Shown piece after piece: positions 1 through 7,618 of a stretch of 64,000 nucleotides of DNA (positions are counted from its first letter, which is position 1; every line of letters begins with the position of its first letter). The notes below the pieces were generated by a model. The model was not told the DNA's origin. It made no database searches and saw nothing but the letters and a program-made list of their open reading frames with translations. The stretch comes from Bacillus_BD oryzisoli (GTDB lineage: Bacteria > Bacillota > Bacilli > Bacillales > Cytobacillaceae). The translations under genes were made by a program, and so were the position numbers. The stretch is from positions 4,684,001 to 4,748,000 of the forward strand of contig NZ_CP137640.1 in the NCBI RefSeq assembly GCF_036670025.1, written 5' to 3'.

Positions 1-2
1 CC

Positions 3-428
3 TCGTATAGCAGCGGCTTATCCAATGCAATCGTGCCAAATGCAAGCCTGAAGGACAACGGCAGTGCTCCTTCAGCTCCAGGTATTTCATTATCAGGCAG
101 TACGATTACATGGGGAAGCAGCTCTGAATATGATATTGTCGGTTACAGAGTCTATAACGGAGGTCAAAGAGTTGGAACGATTAAAGTAGACGGGTCCCAT
201 TCATTCCAGGCAGGTATCGGCACGTATTATGTCACTGCTGTAGATATTGCCGGGAATGAATCAGCACCATCCAATTACGTGACAGCCGGGCAGCCGCCTG
301 CAGAGCCGGTAGATTCCGGATCAACTGACGAAGCTGTTACAGAGCCGCAGCAGCCTGCAGCTCCCCCGCCTGCCCCTGAAACAGGAGAACAAGGTACTCA
401 AGGAACAATAGCACCTCCTGCACAGTAA
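3..428 (+). CDS. C-terminal fragment of a surface/secreted protein with FN3-like domain (5' end outside window)
   Basis: The reading frame is open from the first bases of the window to TAA at 426-428, so this is the 3' end of a longer gene; the GTG at 33 is just an internal codon. The visible part is a beta-rich segment that looks like a fibronectin type III domain (ITWGSSSEYDIVGYRVYNGG, then YYVTAVDIAGNES), followed by a Pro/Gln/Glu-rich low-complexity tail. Class A penicillin-binding proteins of bacilli often end in an FN3 domain plus such a tail, and one lying beside acsA would be plausible. That identity is inference because no transpeptidase motif is inside the window. A strong hairpin terminator follows at once. 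Confidence 0.7.
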   Translation, partial: SYSSGLSNAIVPNASLKDNGSAPSAPGISLSGSTITWGSSSEYDIVGYRVYNGGQRVGTIKVDGSHSFQAGIGTYYVTAVDIAGNESAPSNYVTAGQPPAEPVDSGSTDEAVTEPQQPAAPPPAPETGEQGTQGTIAPPAQ

Positions 429-444
429 TCGATAAGAACAAATG

Positions 445-484
445 AAAAGCGGGTATCCCAATAGAGTGGGACACCCGCTTTTTT
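445..484. terminator. Bidirectional rho-independent terminator
   Basis: Arms 445-460 and 466-481 pair over 16 positions with one mismatch, around a five-base loop. A-rich and T-rich flanks allow it to work in both directions. It lies between the convergent ends of the partial gene and acsA. Confidence 0.85.
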
Positions 485-489
485 GCTGA

Positions 490-2208
490 TTAATCTTCCA
501 TTGTCGATAGATCACCTGTTGGTAAATTAAGCTCCCATGCTTTTAACACACGACGCATAATCTTACCGCTTCTAGTCTTCGGCAATTTATCGCGGAACTC
601 AATTTCTCTTGGTGCCGCATGTGCCGCAAGTCCCGTTTTAACAAATTGGCGAATATCGTCAATTAACGCTTCTGAAGGCTCATAGCCATCCATTAACGCA
701 ATAAATGCTTTAATAATTTCACCACGGACAGGATCAGGTTTTCCTATTACACCAGCCTCTGCAATAGCCGGATGCTCGAGGAGTTTACTCTCAACCTCAA
801 ATGGACCAACACGTTCACCGGCTGTCATGATGACATCATCTACACGGCCTTGGAACCAGAAATACCCTTCTTCATCCATATAAGCAGAATCTCCAGATAC
901 ATACCAATCTCCAGGCATAAAGTAAGACTCATATTTTTCTTGATTATTCCAGATTGTATACATCATGGACGGCCATCCCTTTTTAATAGCAAGATTGCCC
1001 ATCCGATTTGGAGGAAGCACGTTTCCTTGATCATCAACGATGGCAGCTTGTACACCAGGAATCGGTTTACCCATTGAACCAGGCTTCACTTCCATGCAAG
1101 GATAGTTACAAATAACTTGTGCACCTGTTTCAGTCATCCACCACGTATCGTGAATTCGCAAACCAAATACCTTCATGCCCCAACGGACTACCTCTGGATT
1201 TAGCGGCTCACCAACGCTCAAGATATGACGTAAATTAGATAAGTCAAATCGCTTCACAACTTCATCGCCGGCACCCATCAGCATCCGGAAAGCTGTTGGA
1301 GCACTGTACCAAACAGTAACACCGTAATCCTCAAGCATTTTATACCATGTCTCAGGATTAAAACGACCGCCTACGATTAAATTTGAAGTACCTGTCAGCC
1401 ATGGTCCAAAAATACCGTATGCTGTACCAGTAACCCAGCCTGGATCGGCTGTGCACCAATAAACATCATCTTCTTTTAAATCAAGAACCCATTTTGCTGT
1501 TTGGTATTGCTGAATCATTGCATTATGAATATGTAATACGCCTTTTGGCTTACCAGTTGAACCAGATGTATAATGAAGCAGCATACCATCTGTACGTTCA
1601 ACCCACTCTATATCAAGCTTTGAGCTTGCTTCTGCCATTTTTTTATTAAAGTCAATAATTTGACCGTTTTCTTCTACATCGTCACCAACGACAAAGATAT
1701 GTTTTAATGCTGGAAGTTCATCAACAGGAATACGCGGCAGCAGTTCTTTCGTTGTAACAATCACTTTCGCTTCACTGTCTTCGAGACGGTCACGTACAGC
1801 ACCTTCCATAAATGCTTCAAATAAAGGCCCAACAATAGCCCCTAGCTTAATAGCTCCTAATACAGAAAAATATAATTCTGGTGATCTAGGCATGAAAATA
1901 AAGACCCGGTCTCCTTTTTCAACTTGTGCATAGTTTTTAAACACATTACCAGCTTTGTTAGAAAGCTCTTTCATTTCTTTAAACGTATATTTTTCTATTC
2001 TTAGACCTTCATGATAATATAGTGCCACTTTATTTTTTCTGACACTTTCTGCATGTTTGTCGATTGCCTCATATGCTATATTTACTTTTCCAGTTTCATA
2101 CCAGGAAAACATCTTCTCTGTTTCTGTCCAATCAAAACTATTATACACTTCCTCATAACTAGTTAGATTATAGTCTCCTTTAAAAGATGGTAATGCCTCC
2201 AATTTCAT
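490..2208 (-). CDS. acsA: Acetyl-CoA synthetase (acetate--CoA ligase, AMP-forming)
   Basis: Activates acetate to acetyl-CoA through acetyl-AMP in the cytoplasm, so that acetate can be reused after overflow metabolism. The 572-aa product has the usual length of Bacillus AcsA. It carries the ATP-binding loop YTSGSTGKPKG near residue 213 and the C-terminal motif KTRSGKIMRR near 545-554, whose lysine is the acetylation site in this family. The ATG follows a good ribosome binding site (AAAGGGAGG). It is divergent from acuABC, whose products acetylate and deacetylate this lysine in B. subtilis, and a sigma-A promoter lies upstream. Identification is very secure. Confidence 0.97.
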   Translation of the reverse strand: MKLEALPSFKGDYNLTSYEEVYNSFDWTETEKMFSWYETGKVNIAYEAIDKHAESVRKNKVALYYHEGLRIEKYTFKEMKELSNKAGNVFKNYAQVEKGDRVFIFMPRSPELYFSVLGAIKLGAIVGPLFEAFMEGAVRDRLEDSEAKVIVTTKELLPRIPVDELPALKHIFVVGDDVEENGQIIDFNKKMAEASSKLDIEWVERTDGMLLHYTSGSTGKPKGVLHIHNAMIQQYQTAKWVLDLKEDDVYWCTADPGWVTGTAYGIFGPWLTGTSNLIVGGRFNPETWYKMLEDYGVTVWYSAPTAFRMLMGAGDEVVKRFDLSNLRHILSVGEPLNPEVVRWGMKVFGLRIHDTWWMTETGAQVICNYPCMEVKPGSMGKPIPGVQAAIVDDQGNVLPPNRMGNLAIKKGWPSMMYTIWNNQEKYESYFMPGDWYVSGDSAYMDEEGYFWFQGRVDDVIMTAGERVGPFEVESKLLEHPAIAEAGVIGKPDPVRGEIIKAFIALMDGYEPSEALIDDIRQFVKTGLAAHAAPREIEFRDKLPKTRSGKIMRRVLKAWELNLPTGDLSTMED

Positions 2209-2241
2209 CTATCTTTTCCTCCCTTTTGTAATTTCAAATCT

Positions 2242-2270
2242 ATTATATAACAAGTTTTAAATTTTCTCAA
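2242..2270 (-). promoter_or_regulatory. Sigma-A promoter of acsA
   Basis: On the minus strand, TTGAGA (2265-2270) and TATAAT (2242-2247) are separated by 17 bases, about 35 bases upstream of the acsA start. The surroundings are very A/T-rich. I found no catabolite-responsive element with the usual central CG. Confidence 0.7.
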
Positions 2271-2381
2271 TTTTTAAAATATTAAATATTAAAAAAATTT
2301 TTCAACATATCGATCTATTATGTCCAAAAATTATTAATAATGTAAATAGGCTATAGTAACATTTATTGCTTGAAAATTGTG

Positions 2382-2387
2382 TATAAT
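2382..2387 (+). promoter_or_regulatory. Possible -10 box for acuABC
   Basis: A perfect TATAAT lies 110 bases upstream of acuA in the divergent region. No good -35 hexamer is seen 16-18 bases before it, so the call is tentative. Confidence 0.35.
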
Positions 2388-2497
2388 GGTGTTATTACAT
2401 CCTTAATTCCTTTTAATCCCAACTAATAAAGATTTATCCACCGATTTTTTAAGAGTATTAAGGGGTAGAGAATATTTCAGGCGGTGAATAAAAATTT

Positions 2498-3130
2498 ATG
2501 GAACACAAGAAAACCTATTATTCAAAAGAATTAACAACCCCTGTTGGCATATTAATCATTGAAGGACCGATAACACCTGAGCAATTAGCGCAATATGAAT
2601 TTGATCCAGGACTCATTGCCTTCCGCCCTCCAGCAAAGCAGCATCAAGCTGTTATTGAGATTGCAAGTTTAACAGAAGGCAGGATTATCATTGCCAGAAT
2701 AGAAAACACCATTATCGGTTACGTCACCTTCTTATATCCTGATCCACTTGAACGCTGGTCCGAAGGAAATATGGAAAATTTAATCGAGCTTGGGGCAATT
2801 GAAGTTAGTTCACATTATCGCGGACTCAAAGTTGGAAAAGCCCTTTTAAAGGTTTCCATGATGGATGATGCAATGGAAGACTATATCATTTTTACAACTG
2901 AATATTATTGGCATTGGGATTTAAAAGGAACAGGGTTAAACGTTTGGGAATACCGAGATATTTTGGGAAAAATGATGAGTAGCGGAGAACTAGAATGGTA
3001 TGCAACAGATGATCCGGAAATTTGCTCGCATCCAGCAAACTGCCTGTTGGTGCGGATAGGAAAAAGAGTAAATTCAGAATCTATACAAAAGTTCGACAGT
3101 TTACGTTTCATGAACCGATTTATGTATTAA
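2498..3130 (+). CDS. acuA: Protein acetyltransferase AcuA (GNAT family)
   Basis: Acetylates the active-site lysine of acetyl-CoA synthetase in B. subtilis, switching AcsA off. The 210-aa product contains the GNAT acetyl-CoA-binding signature RGLKVGKALLK near residue 108, after a strand with IEVSSHYR. The length and the position, first in acuABC and divergent from acsA, match the B. subtilis gene. The ATG at 2498 follows AGGCGGTGA. acuB starts 28 bases after the stop with its own ribosome binding site, so the genes form an operon. Confidence 0.95.
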   Translation: MEHKKTYYSKELTTPVGILIIEGPITPEQLAQYEFDPGLIAFRPPAKQHQAVIEIASLTEGRIIIARIENTIIGYVTFLYPDPLERWSEGNMENLIELGAIEVSSHYRGLKVGKALLKVSMMDDAMEDYIIFTTEYYWHWDLKGTGLNVWEYRDILGKMMSSGELEWYATDDPEICSHPANCLLVRIGKRVNSESIQKFDSLRFMNRFMY

Positions 3131-3158
3131 AATAGAGATAGTAAAGGGGGAAAAAGAG

Positions 3159-3809
3159 ATGATTGTGGAAGAAATAATGAAGACAAAGATTTTTACGCTC
3201 ACAGAAGATCAACCCATCCTAGAAGCAGCGAATCTTATGCTACAACATAAAGTAAGGCATCTTCCGATTATCACGGAAGACAACCAATTGATCGGGTTAG
3301 TATCTGATCGGGATATCCGCGATGCTACCCCCTCCATATTAAGCAATCCGGAGGAACAAAAACATGTCCTAAAAAAACCAATTAAAACGATTATGACAAC
3401 CAATTTGATTACTGGGCATCCCCTCGATTTTGTTGAGGAGATTGGCGCCATTTTTTATGAACATCATATTAGCTGCTTACCAATTGTTAAGGATAAGAAA
3501 TTAGTTGGAATCATAACGGAGACAGATCTATTACATACATTAATAGAGCTTACTGGAGCCAATCAGCCGGCATCACAAATTGAAGTCAAAGCCCCAAATC
3601 GAGCCGGTGTTCTTAATGAAATTACAGCTGTGTTTCGTGAACAAAAGGTTAATATATTGAGCGTACTTATTTACCCAGACAAAAAGGATGAAAGATTTAA
3701 AATGATTGTGATCAGAGCGCAGACTATAAATCCAATAAGTTTAATAGACAATATCAAAAAGGCTGGATATCAAGTTCTTTGGCCAAATTTACCGGGTATC
3801 GAAAGATGA
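3159..3809 (+). CDS. acuB: AcuB: tandem CBS domains plus ACT-like domain
   Basis: The 216-aa protein has two CBS repeats (about residues 5-60 and 75-135) of the type that binds adenine nucleotides, then an ACT-like small-molecule-binding domain (about 140-205, starting IEVKAPNRAGVLNEITAVF). In B. subtilis acuB lies between the AcsA acetylase and deacetylase genes and is needed for normal acetoin/acetate use; a nucleotide-sensing role is inferred from the domains. The ATG follows a strong AAGGGGG site. The stop overlaps the acuC start in an ATGA arrangement, suggesting coupled translation. Confidence 0.94.
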   Translation: MIVEEIMKTKIFTLTEDQPILEAANLMLQHKVRHLPIITEDNQLIGLVSDRDIRDATPSILSNPEEQKHVLKKPIKTIMTTNLITGHPLDFVEEIGAIFYEHHISCLPIVKDKKLVGIITETDLLHTLIELTGANQPASQIEVKAPNRAGVLNEITAVFREQKVNILSVLIYPDKKDERFKMIVIRAQTINPISLIDNIKKAGYQVLWPNLPGIER

Positions 3810-4978
3810 ATGATGATTCAATCTTTATTTACTCACCAGATCTATTAAACTATAGATTTAATGCACACCATCCTTTTAGTCCGATTCGCTTAAAATTGAC
3901 ATATGATTTATTAGAAAAAAGCAACGCCATTGACAGAGAGAGTATCATCCCCCCACGAACAGCAACAAGAGATGAATTAATTCTCATTCACGATCCACAA
4001 TTTGTAGATTCTGTAAAATTAGCCGGACAGGGGAAGCTTTCTTCTGAACTAGCTGAAAGCTATGGCTTTGGCACAGAGGATACACCTATTTTTCCGAATA
4101 TGCATGAGGTCACTTCATTAATTGTCGGAGGGGCTTTAACTGCTGCAGATTATGTTATGAGTGGAAAAGCAAAGCACGCACTGCACCTTAGCGGCGGTCT
4201 TCATCATGGTTTTAGGGGAAAGGCGTCTGGATTTTGCGTATATAACGACATTTCTGTCGCCATCAAATATATTCAAGAAAAATATCAGGCCCGCGTCCTT
4301 TATATTGATACGGATGCCCACCATGGTGACGGAGTACAATGGGCCTTTTATGATGACCCTAATGTATGCACCCTATCGATCCATGAAACCGGGCGTTACC
4401 TGTTTCCTGGAACCGGGAATATCAGTGAGAGAGGCCAAGGAGCAGGATACGGATATTCCTTTAATATTCCAGTAGATGCTTTTACTGAGGATGAGTCATT
4501 TCTAGATTGCTATAAAACGGCCGCTTCAGAGGTAGCTGAATTTTTCAAACCGGATGTGATCATTACGCAAAACGGTGCTGATTCCCACTATTTGGATCCT
4601 TTAACACACCTTTATACATCGATGAAGTCGTTTAAGGAAATTCCGAAGCTTGCCCACAAGCTCGCCCATCAATATTGTGATGGAAGATGGATTGCTGTCG
4701 GGGGCGGTGGCTACGATATTTGGCGTGTGGTTCCGAGAGCTTGGGCATCCATTTGGTTTGAAATGACGGAGAATCGAACAAATACTGGGATTCTTCCAGA
4801 GGATTGGATGACGCAATGGCAGGTAAAAGCAGATTGCACTCTCCCATCAAATTGGGAGGACGAAGAGCAATTGTATGAACCGATTCCAAGAAAAGAAGAA
4901 ATTACGGAAAAAAATAAACAAACACTCGAAAAGGCTTTGTATTCCATTCGTAAAGAGAAAAAAGCTGACTGTAACTAA
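3806..4978 (+). CDS. acuC: AcuC, class I histone-deacetylase-family lysine deacetylase
   Basis: Zinc-dependent hydrolase that removes the acetyl group put on AcsA by AcuA, reactivating it. From ATG 3806 the product is 390 aa, the family's usual size. Visible motifs are the paired active-site histidines in LSGGLHHG (about 132-133), the metal-binding DTDAHHGDG (about 168-176) and a late GGGGYD. The frame extends back to a TTG at 3779, but the sequence from MNDDSIFIYSPD is where AcuC proteins begin. The ATG overlaps the acuB stop (ATGA), so I chose 3806. Confidence 0.95.
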   Translation: MNDDSIFIYSPDLLNYRFNAHHPFSPIRLKLTYDLLEKSNAIDRESIIPPRTATRDELILIHDPQFVDSVKLAGQGKLSSELAESYGFGTEDTPIFPNMHEVTSLIVGGALTAADYVMSGKAKHALHLSGGLHHGFRGKASGFCVYNDISVAIKYIQEKYQARVLYIDTDAHHGDGVQWAFYDDPNVCTLSIHETGRYLFPGTGNISERGQGAGYGYSFNIPVDAFTEDESFLDCYKTAASEVAEFFKPDVIITQNGADSHYLDPLTHLYTSMKSFKEIPKLAHKLAHQYCDGRWIAVGGGGYDIWRVVPRAWASIWFEMTENRTNTGILPEDWMTQWQVKADCTLPSNWEDEEQLYEPIPRKEEITEKNKQTLEKALYSIRKEKKADCN

Positions 4979-4987
4979 CCCTATGAA

Positions 4988-5018
4988 AATGGGGAGACCC
5001 ACATAAGGGCTCCCCATT
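4988..5018. terminator. Hairpin between convergent acuC and ccpA
   Basis: AATGGGGAG at the left pairs with CTCCCCATT at the right, extended by a GC-rich stretch with one bulge. The T-tracts are poor on both strands, so it may act as a weak bidirectional terminator. Confidence 0.55.
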
Positions 5019-5035
5019 ACCATGTTCAAAGTAGT

Positions 5036-6034
5036 CTATTTTGTTGAATTTCGTACTTCAATTCGGTGTGGAAGAACAACAATTAAATCATCTACTTCCT
5101 CTTTATTCATTAATTTAGTCAACAGACGCATCGCTACCGCCCCGATATCATATAAAGGCTGTACAATCGTCGTCAACTGCGGACGTACCATTAACGACAA
5201 TCTTGTGTTATCGGATGTGATCACTTCAAAGTCATCCGGAATAACAAACCCTTTATCCTCAGCACCGTGTACGACGCCTAACGCCATTTCATCGGAGCCT
5301 ACCATAATAGCAGTTGGACGATTTTGTGCTTCCAAAAGTTTTTCGAAAGCCTCTATCCCTGAATCATATGTATAATCCCCTTCCACTATTAGTTCCTCAT
5401 TGTATTCAATGCCAGCTTCACTTAAGGCTCTCTTATACCCAGCAAGCTTTTTATGGATATTTATCGGATCATGTAACGGACCAATCACAAGCCCAATAGT
5501 TTTGTGTCCCTCTTCAATAAAAGTGGTTACAGCATCAAAAGCAGCCTGCTCATGATCAATATTAACTGAAGGAATTTTTCCCGTTTCTTCAATGGAGCCA
5601 GCCAATACAATCGGTACAGGAGATTTTTCAAATTCCTCCACATGTTCTTTTGTAATATTACCACTCATAAAGACAAGACCATCAACCTGCTTGCCTAGCA
5701 TCGTGTTTAACAAATGCAGCTCCTTGTCTTTATTTTGGTCTGAGTTACTTAAGATAATGTTGTATTTGTACATTGTCGCAATGTCTTCAATTCCCCTTGC
5801 TAATTCAGCAAAAAAGACATTTGAAATATCAGGAATAATAACCCCTACGGTTGTTGTTTTCTTGCTTGCTAATCCTCTTGCCACCGCATTCGGACGATAT
5901 CCTAACCGGTCAATAACCTCTAACACCTTTTTCCTAGTCGTCGGTTTTACATTTGGGTTTCCATTTACTACTCTCGATACCGTTGCCATGGAAACATTTG
6001 CTTCCCGAGCAACATCATATATCGTAATATTCAC
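5036..6034 (-). CDS. ccpA: Catabolite control protein A (LacI family)
   Basis: Master regulator of carbon catabolite control in Gram-positive bacteria; it binds cre sites together with HPr phosphorylated on Ser46. The N-terminus has the LacI-type helix-turn-helix (ITIYDVAREANVSMATVSR), then the hinge with NAVARGLASKKT and a periplasmic-binding-protein-like core. I chose the GTG at 6034 because AAGGAG lies eight bases before it and the product (332 aa) then begins as known CcpA proteins do; a GTG at 6043 sits on top of that ribosome binding site. acsA and possibly the acetate symporter are likely targets, by family knowledge. Confidence 0.97.
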   Translation of the reverse strand: MNITIYDVAREANVSMATVSRVVNGNPNVKPTTRKKVLEVIDRLGYRPNAVARGLASKKTTTVGVIIPDISNVFFAELARGIEDIATMYKYNIILSNSDQNKDKELHLLNTMLGKQVDGLVFMSGNITKEHVEEFEKSPVPIVLAGSIEETGKIPSVNIDHEQAAFDAVTTFIEEGHKTIGLVIGPLHDPINIHKKLAGYKRALSEAGIEYNEELIVEGDYTYDSGIEAFEKLLEAQNRPTAIMVGSDEMALGVVHGAEDKGFVIPDDFEVITSDNTRLSLMVRPQLTTIVQPLYDIGAVAMRLLTKLMNKEEVDDLIVVLPHRIEVRNSTK

Positions 6035-6187
6035 GTTTAACACTCCTTTATAATCTTATTTGTAATCAATTTTTAGTTGTTTATCCTCACTATCTTACTT
6101 TGTTCTAAATTTCACGAACGAACTGGTAATAATGATTCAGCTAATCAAACTTTATCAATTAATATACATATTTATGTACTTAATCAT

Positions 6188-6217
6188 ACGATAGACAACA
6201 ACAACAAGCAATGTCAA
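6188..6217 (-). promoter_or_regulatory. Candidate ccpA promoter
   Basis: On the minus strand a perfect TTGACA (6212-6217) is followed 18 bases later by TATCGT (6188-6193), about 155 bases upstream of ccpA. The rest of the 6035-6348 gap is AT-rich without a coding frame. Confidence 0.45.
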
Positions 6218-6303
6218 CTGATTTGTTTAACATTTATTTCATAATTATAGGCAATTTACCATTATTCTAACGTTATTGAATTTTAAATCCAAGAATCACA
6301 AAG

Positions 6304-6333
6304 AAAAAACTTCCCACTTTTTTTGTGGAAAGC
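6304..6333 (-). terminator. Terminator of aroA
   Basis: Read on the minus strand, TTCCAC and GTGGGAA pair around an A-rich loop and a T-tract follows. It sits 16 bases past the aroA stop. Confidence 0.65.
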
Positions 6334-6348
6334 TTCTCCGATTGTTGA

Positions 6349-7425
6349 TTAAGATCTGATAAAGACAGATTTCTGAATTTCATTATAAAAGTCATCAAAT
6401 TGTTTCAAATCCATTTGCTGTGCTGAATCAGACAATGCTACGGCAGGATCTGGATGAACCTCTGCCATTACACCGTCAGCACCAATTGCGAGGGCTGCTT
6501 TTGCACATGGCAGTAATAAATCTCTTCTGCCTGTAGAGTGTGTCACATCAACAAATACCGGTAAATGTGTTTCTTGTTTTAAGATTGGTACTGCAGAAAT
6601 ATCTAATGTATTTCTTGTTGCTTTTTCATAAGTCCGGATACCGCGTTCACAAAGCATAATTTGACCATTTCCTTGTGACATAATATATTCGGCTGCATTA
6701 ATAAATTCTTCAATAGTTGCTGCAAGACCTCGTTTTAACAGGACTGGTTTATTTACTGCACCAGCTGCTTTCAGCAATTCAAAGTTTTGCATGTTGCGGG
6801 CACCGATTTGAATCACATCGATATAATCAAGGGCTGTTTCAATATCTGCTGGTGTAACAATCTCGCTAATAACAGCTAAATCATATTCATCTGCCACACG
6901 TTTTAAAATTTTTAGACCTTCTACACCAAGACCTTGGAAGTCATATGGAGATGTTCTCGGCTTATAAGCTCCTCCACGAAGAAGTTTAAGCCCTTTGGCT
7001 TTTACAGAAGCTGCAACGGCTGCAACCTGTTCGTACGATTCAACCGAGCATGGACCAAATACAAAGGAAGGATTTCCGGCACCGACCATTTCACCTTTTA
7101 AATCAATGACTGTATCTTCTGATTTTTTCTTACGAGATACGAGCAAGGCCTTGCGGTGGTCATCCTGCTGCAGTTCAAGGCCTGCTTTAAAGATCTGTTT
7201 AAATAAATGTAAAATGGTTGAATCTTCAAAAGGACCATTATTATTTTCAATAATTTGATCAAGCATATGACGCTCACGTACCGGATCATAGCGGTTTACT
7301 CCTTGTGTTTCCTTCACACGCCCGATTTCCTGAACCGTCTTCGCCCGCTCATTTATTAATTGTAATATTTGTAGGTTTTGTTCTTCGACTTTTTGTCTCA
7401 ATTGATCTAACTGATTATTACTCAT
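6349..7425 (-). CDS. aroA: Bifunctional chorismate mutase / 3-deoxy-7-phosphoheptulonate synthase
   Basis: First step of the shikimate pathway: condenses phosphoenolpyruvate and erythrose 4-phosphate to DAHP. The N-terminal AroQ-type chorismate mutase domain (about 1-90) acts as a feedback sensor for chorismate and prephenate in Bacillus. The DAHP synthase domain follows, with GPCSVES near 123 and LRGGAYKPRTSPYDFQGLG. The length of 358 aa equals the B. subtilis enzyme. ATG 7425 follows AAAAGGGGCGG. It has its own promoter and terminator and appears monocistronic. Confidence 0.96.
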   Translation of the reverse strand: MSNNQLDQLRQKVEEQNLQILQLINERAKTVQEIGRVKETQGVNRYDPVRERHMLDQIIENNNGPFEDSTILHLFKQIFKAGLELQQDDHRKALLVSRKKKSEDTVIDLKGEMVGAGNPSFVFGPCSVESYEQVAAVAASVKAKGLKLLRGGAYKPRTSPYDFQGLGVEGLKILKRVADEYDLAVISEIVTPADIETALDYIDVIQIGARNMQNFELLKAAGAVNKPVLLKRGLAATIEEFINAAEYIMSQGNGQIMLCERGIRTYEKATRNTLDISAVPILKQETHLPVFVDVTHSTGRRDLLLPCAKAALAIGADGVMAEVHPDPAVALSDSAQQMDLKQFDDFYNEIQKSVFIRS

Positions 7426-7514
7426 GTCAAGTCCGCCCCTTTTTAGTTGATCACATTAACATTAGCTTCTTTATCGACTATCTAAAATGTGATACATTTT
7501 TTATGATTACGGTT

Positions 7515-7543
7515 ATTATATATGAATTATCAGTCATTGTCAC
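7515..7543 (-). promoter_or_regulatory. Sigma-A promoter of aroA
   Basis: On the minus strand GTGACA (7538-7543, five of six consensus bases) and a perfect TATAAT (7515-7520) are exactly 17 bases apart, giving an 80-base leader. Confidence 0.75.
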
Positions 7544-7618
7544 GACTTTTTTCTTTTTTGCTTAGACGCTTTTAAGCACTAAAGTATTTATATAAACCAC
7601 TAAAGAAGGTGCATCCTC

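Noticed and set aside
772..1077. Plus-strand frame inside acsA
   Set aside because: No ribosome binding site, lies wholly within acsA; shadow frame.
2209..2497. Catabolite-responsive element between acsA and acuA
   Set aside because: No sequence with the required central CG and flanking symmetry was found, although control by CcpA would be expected.
3779..3805. TTG start for acuC
   Set aside because: ATG 3806 overlaps the acuB stop as ATGA and starts the conserved N-terminus.
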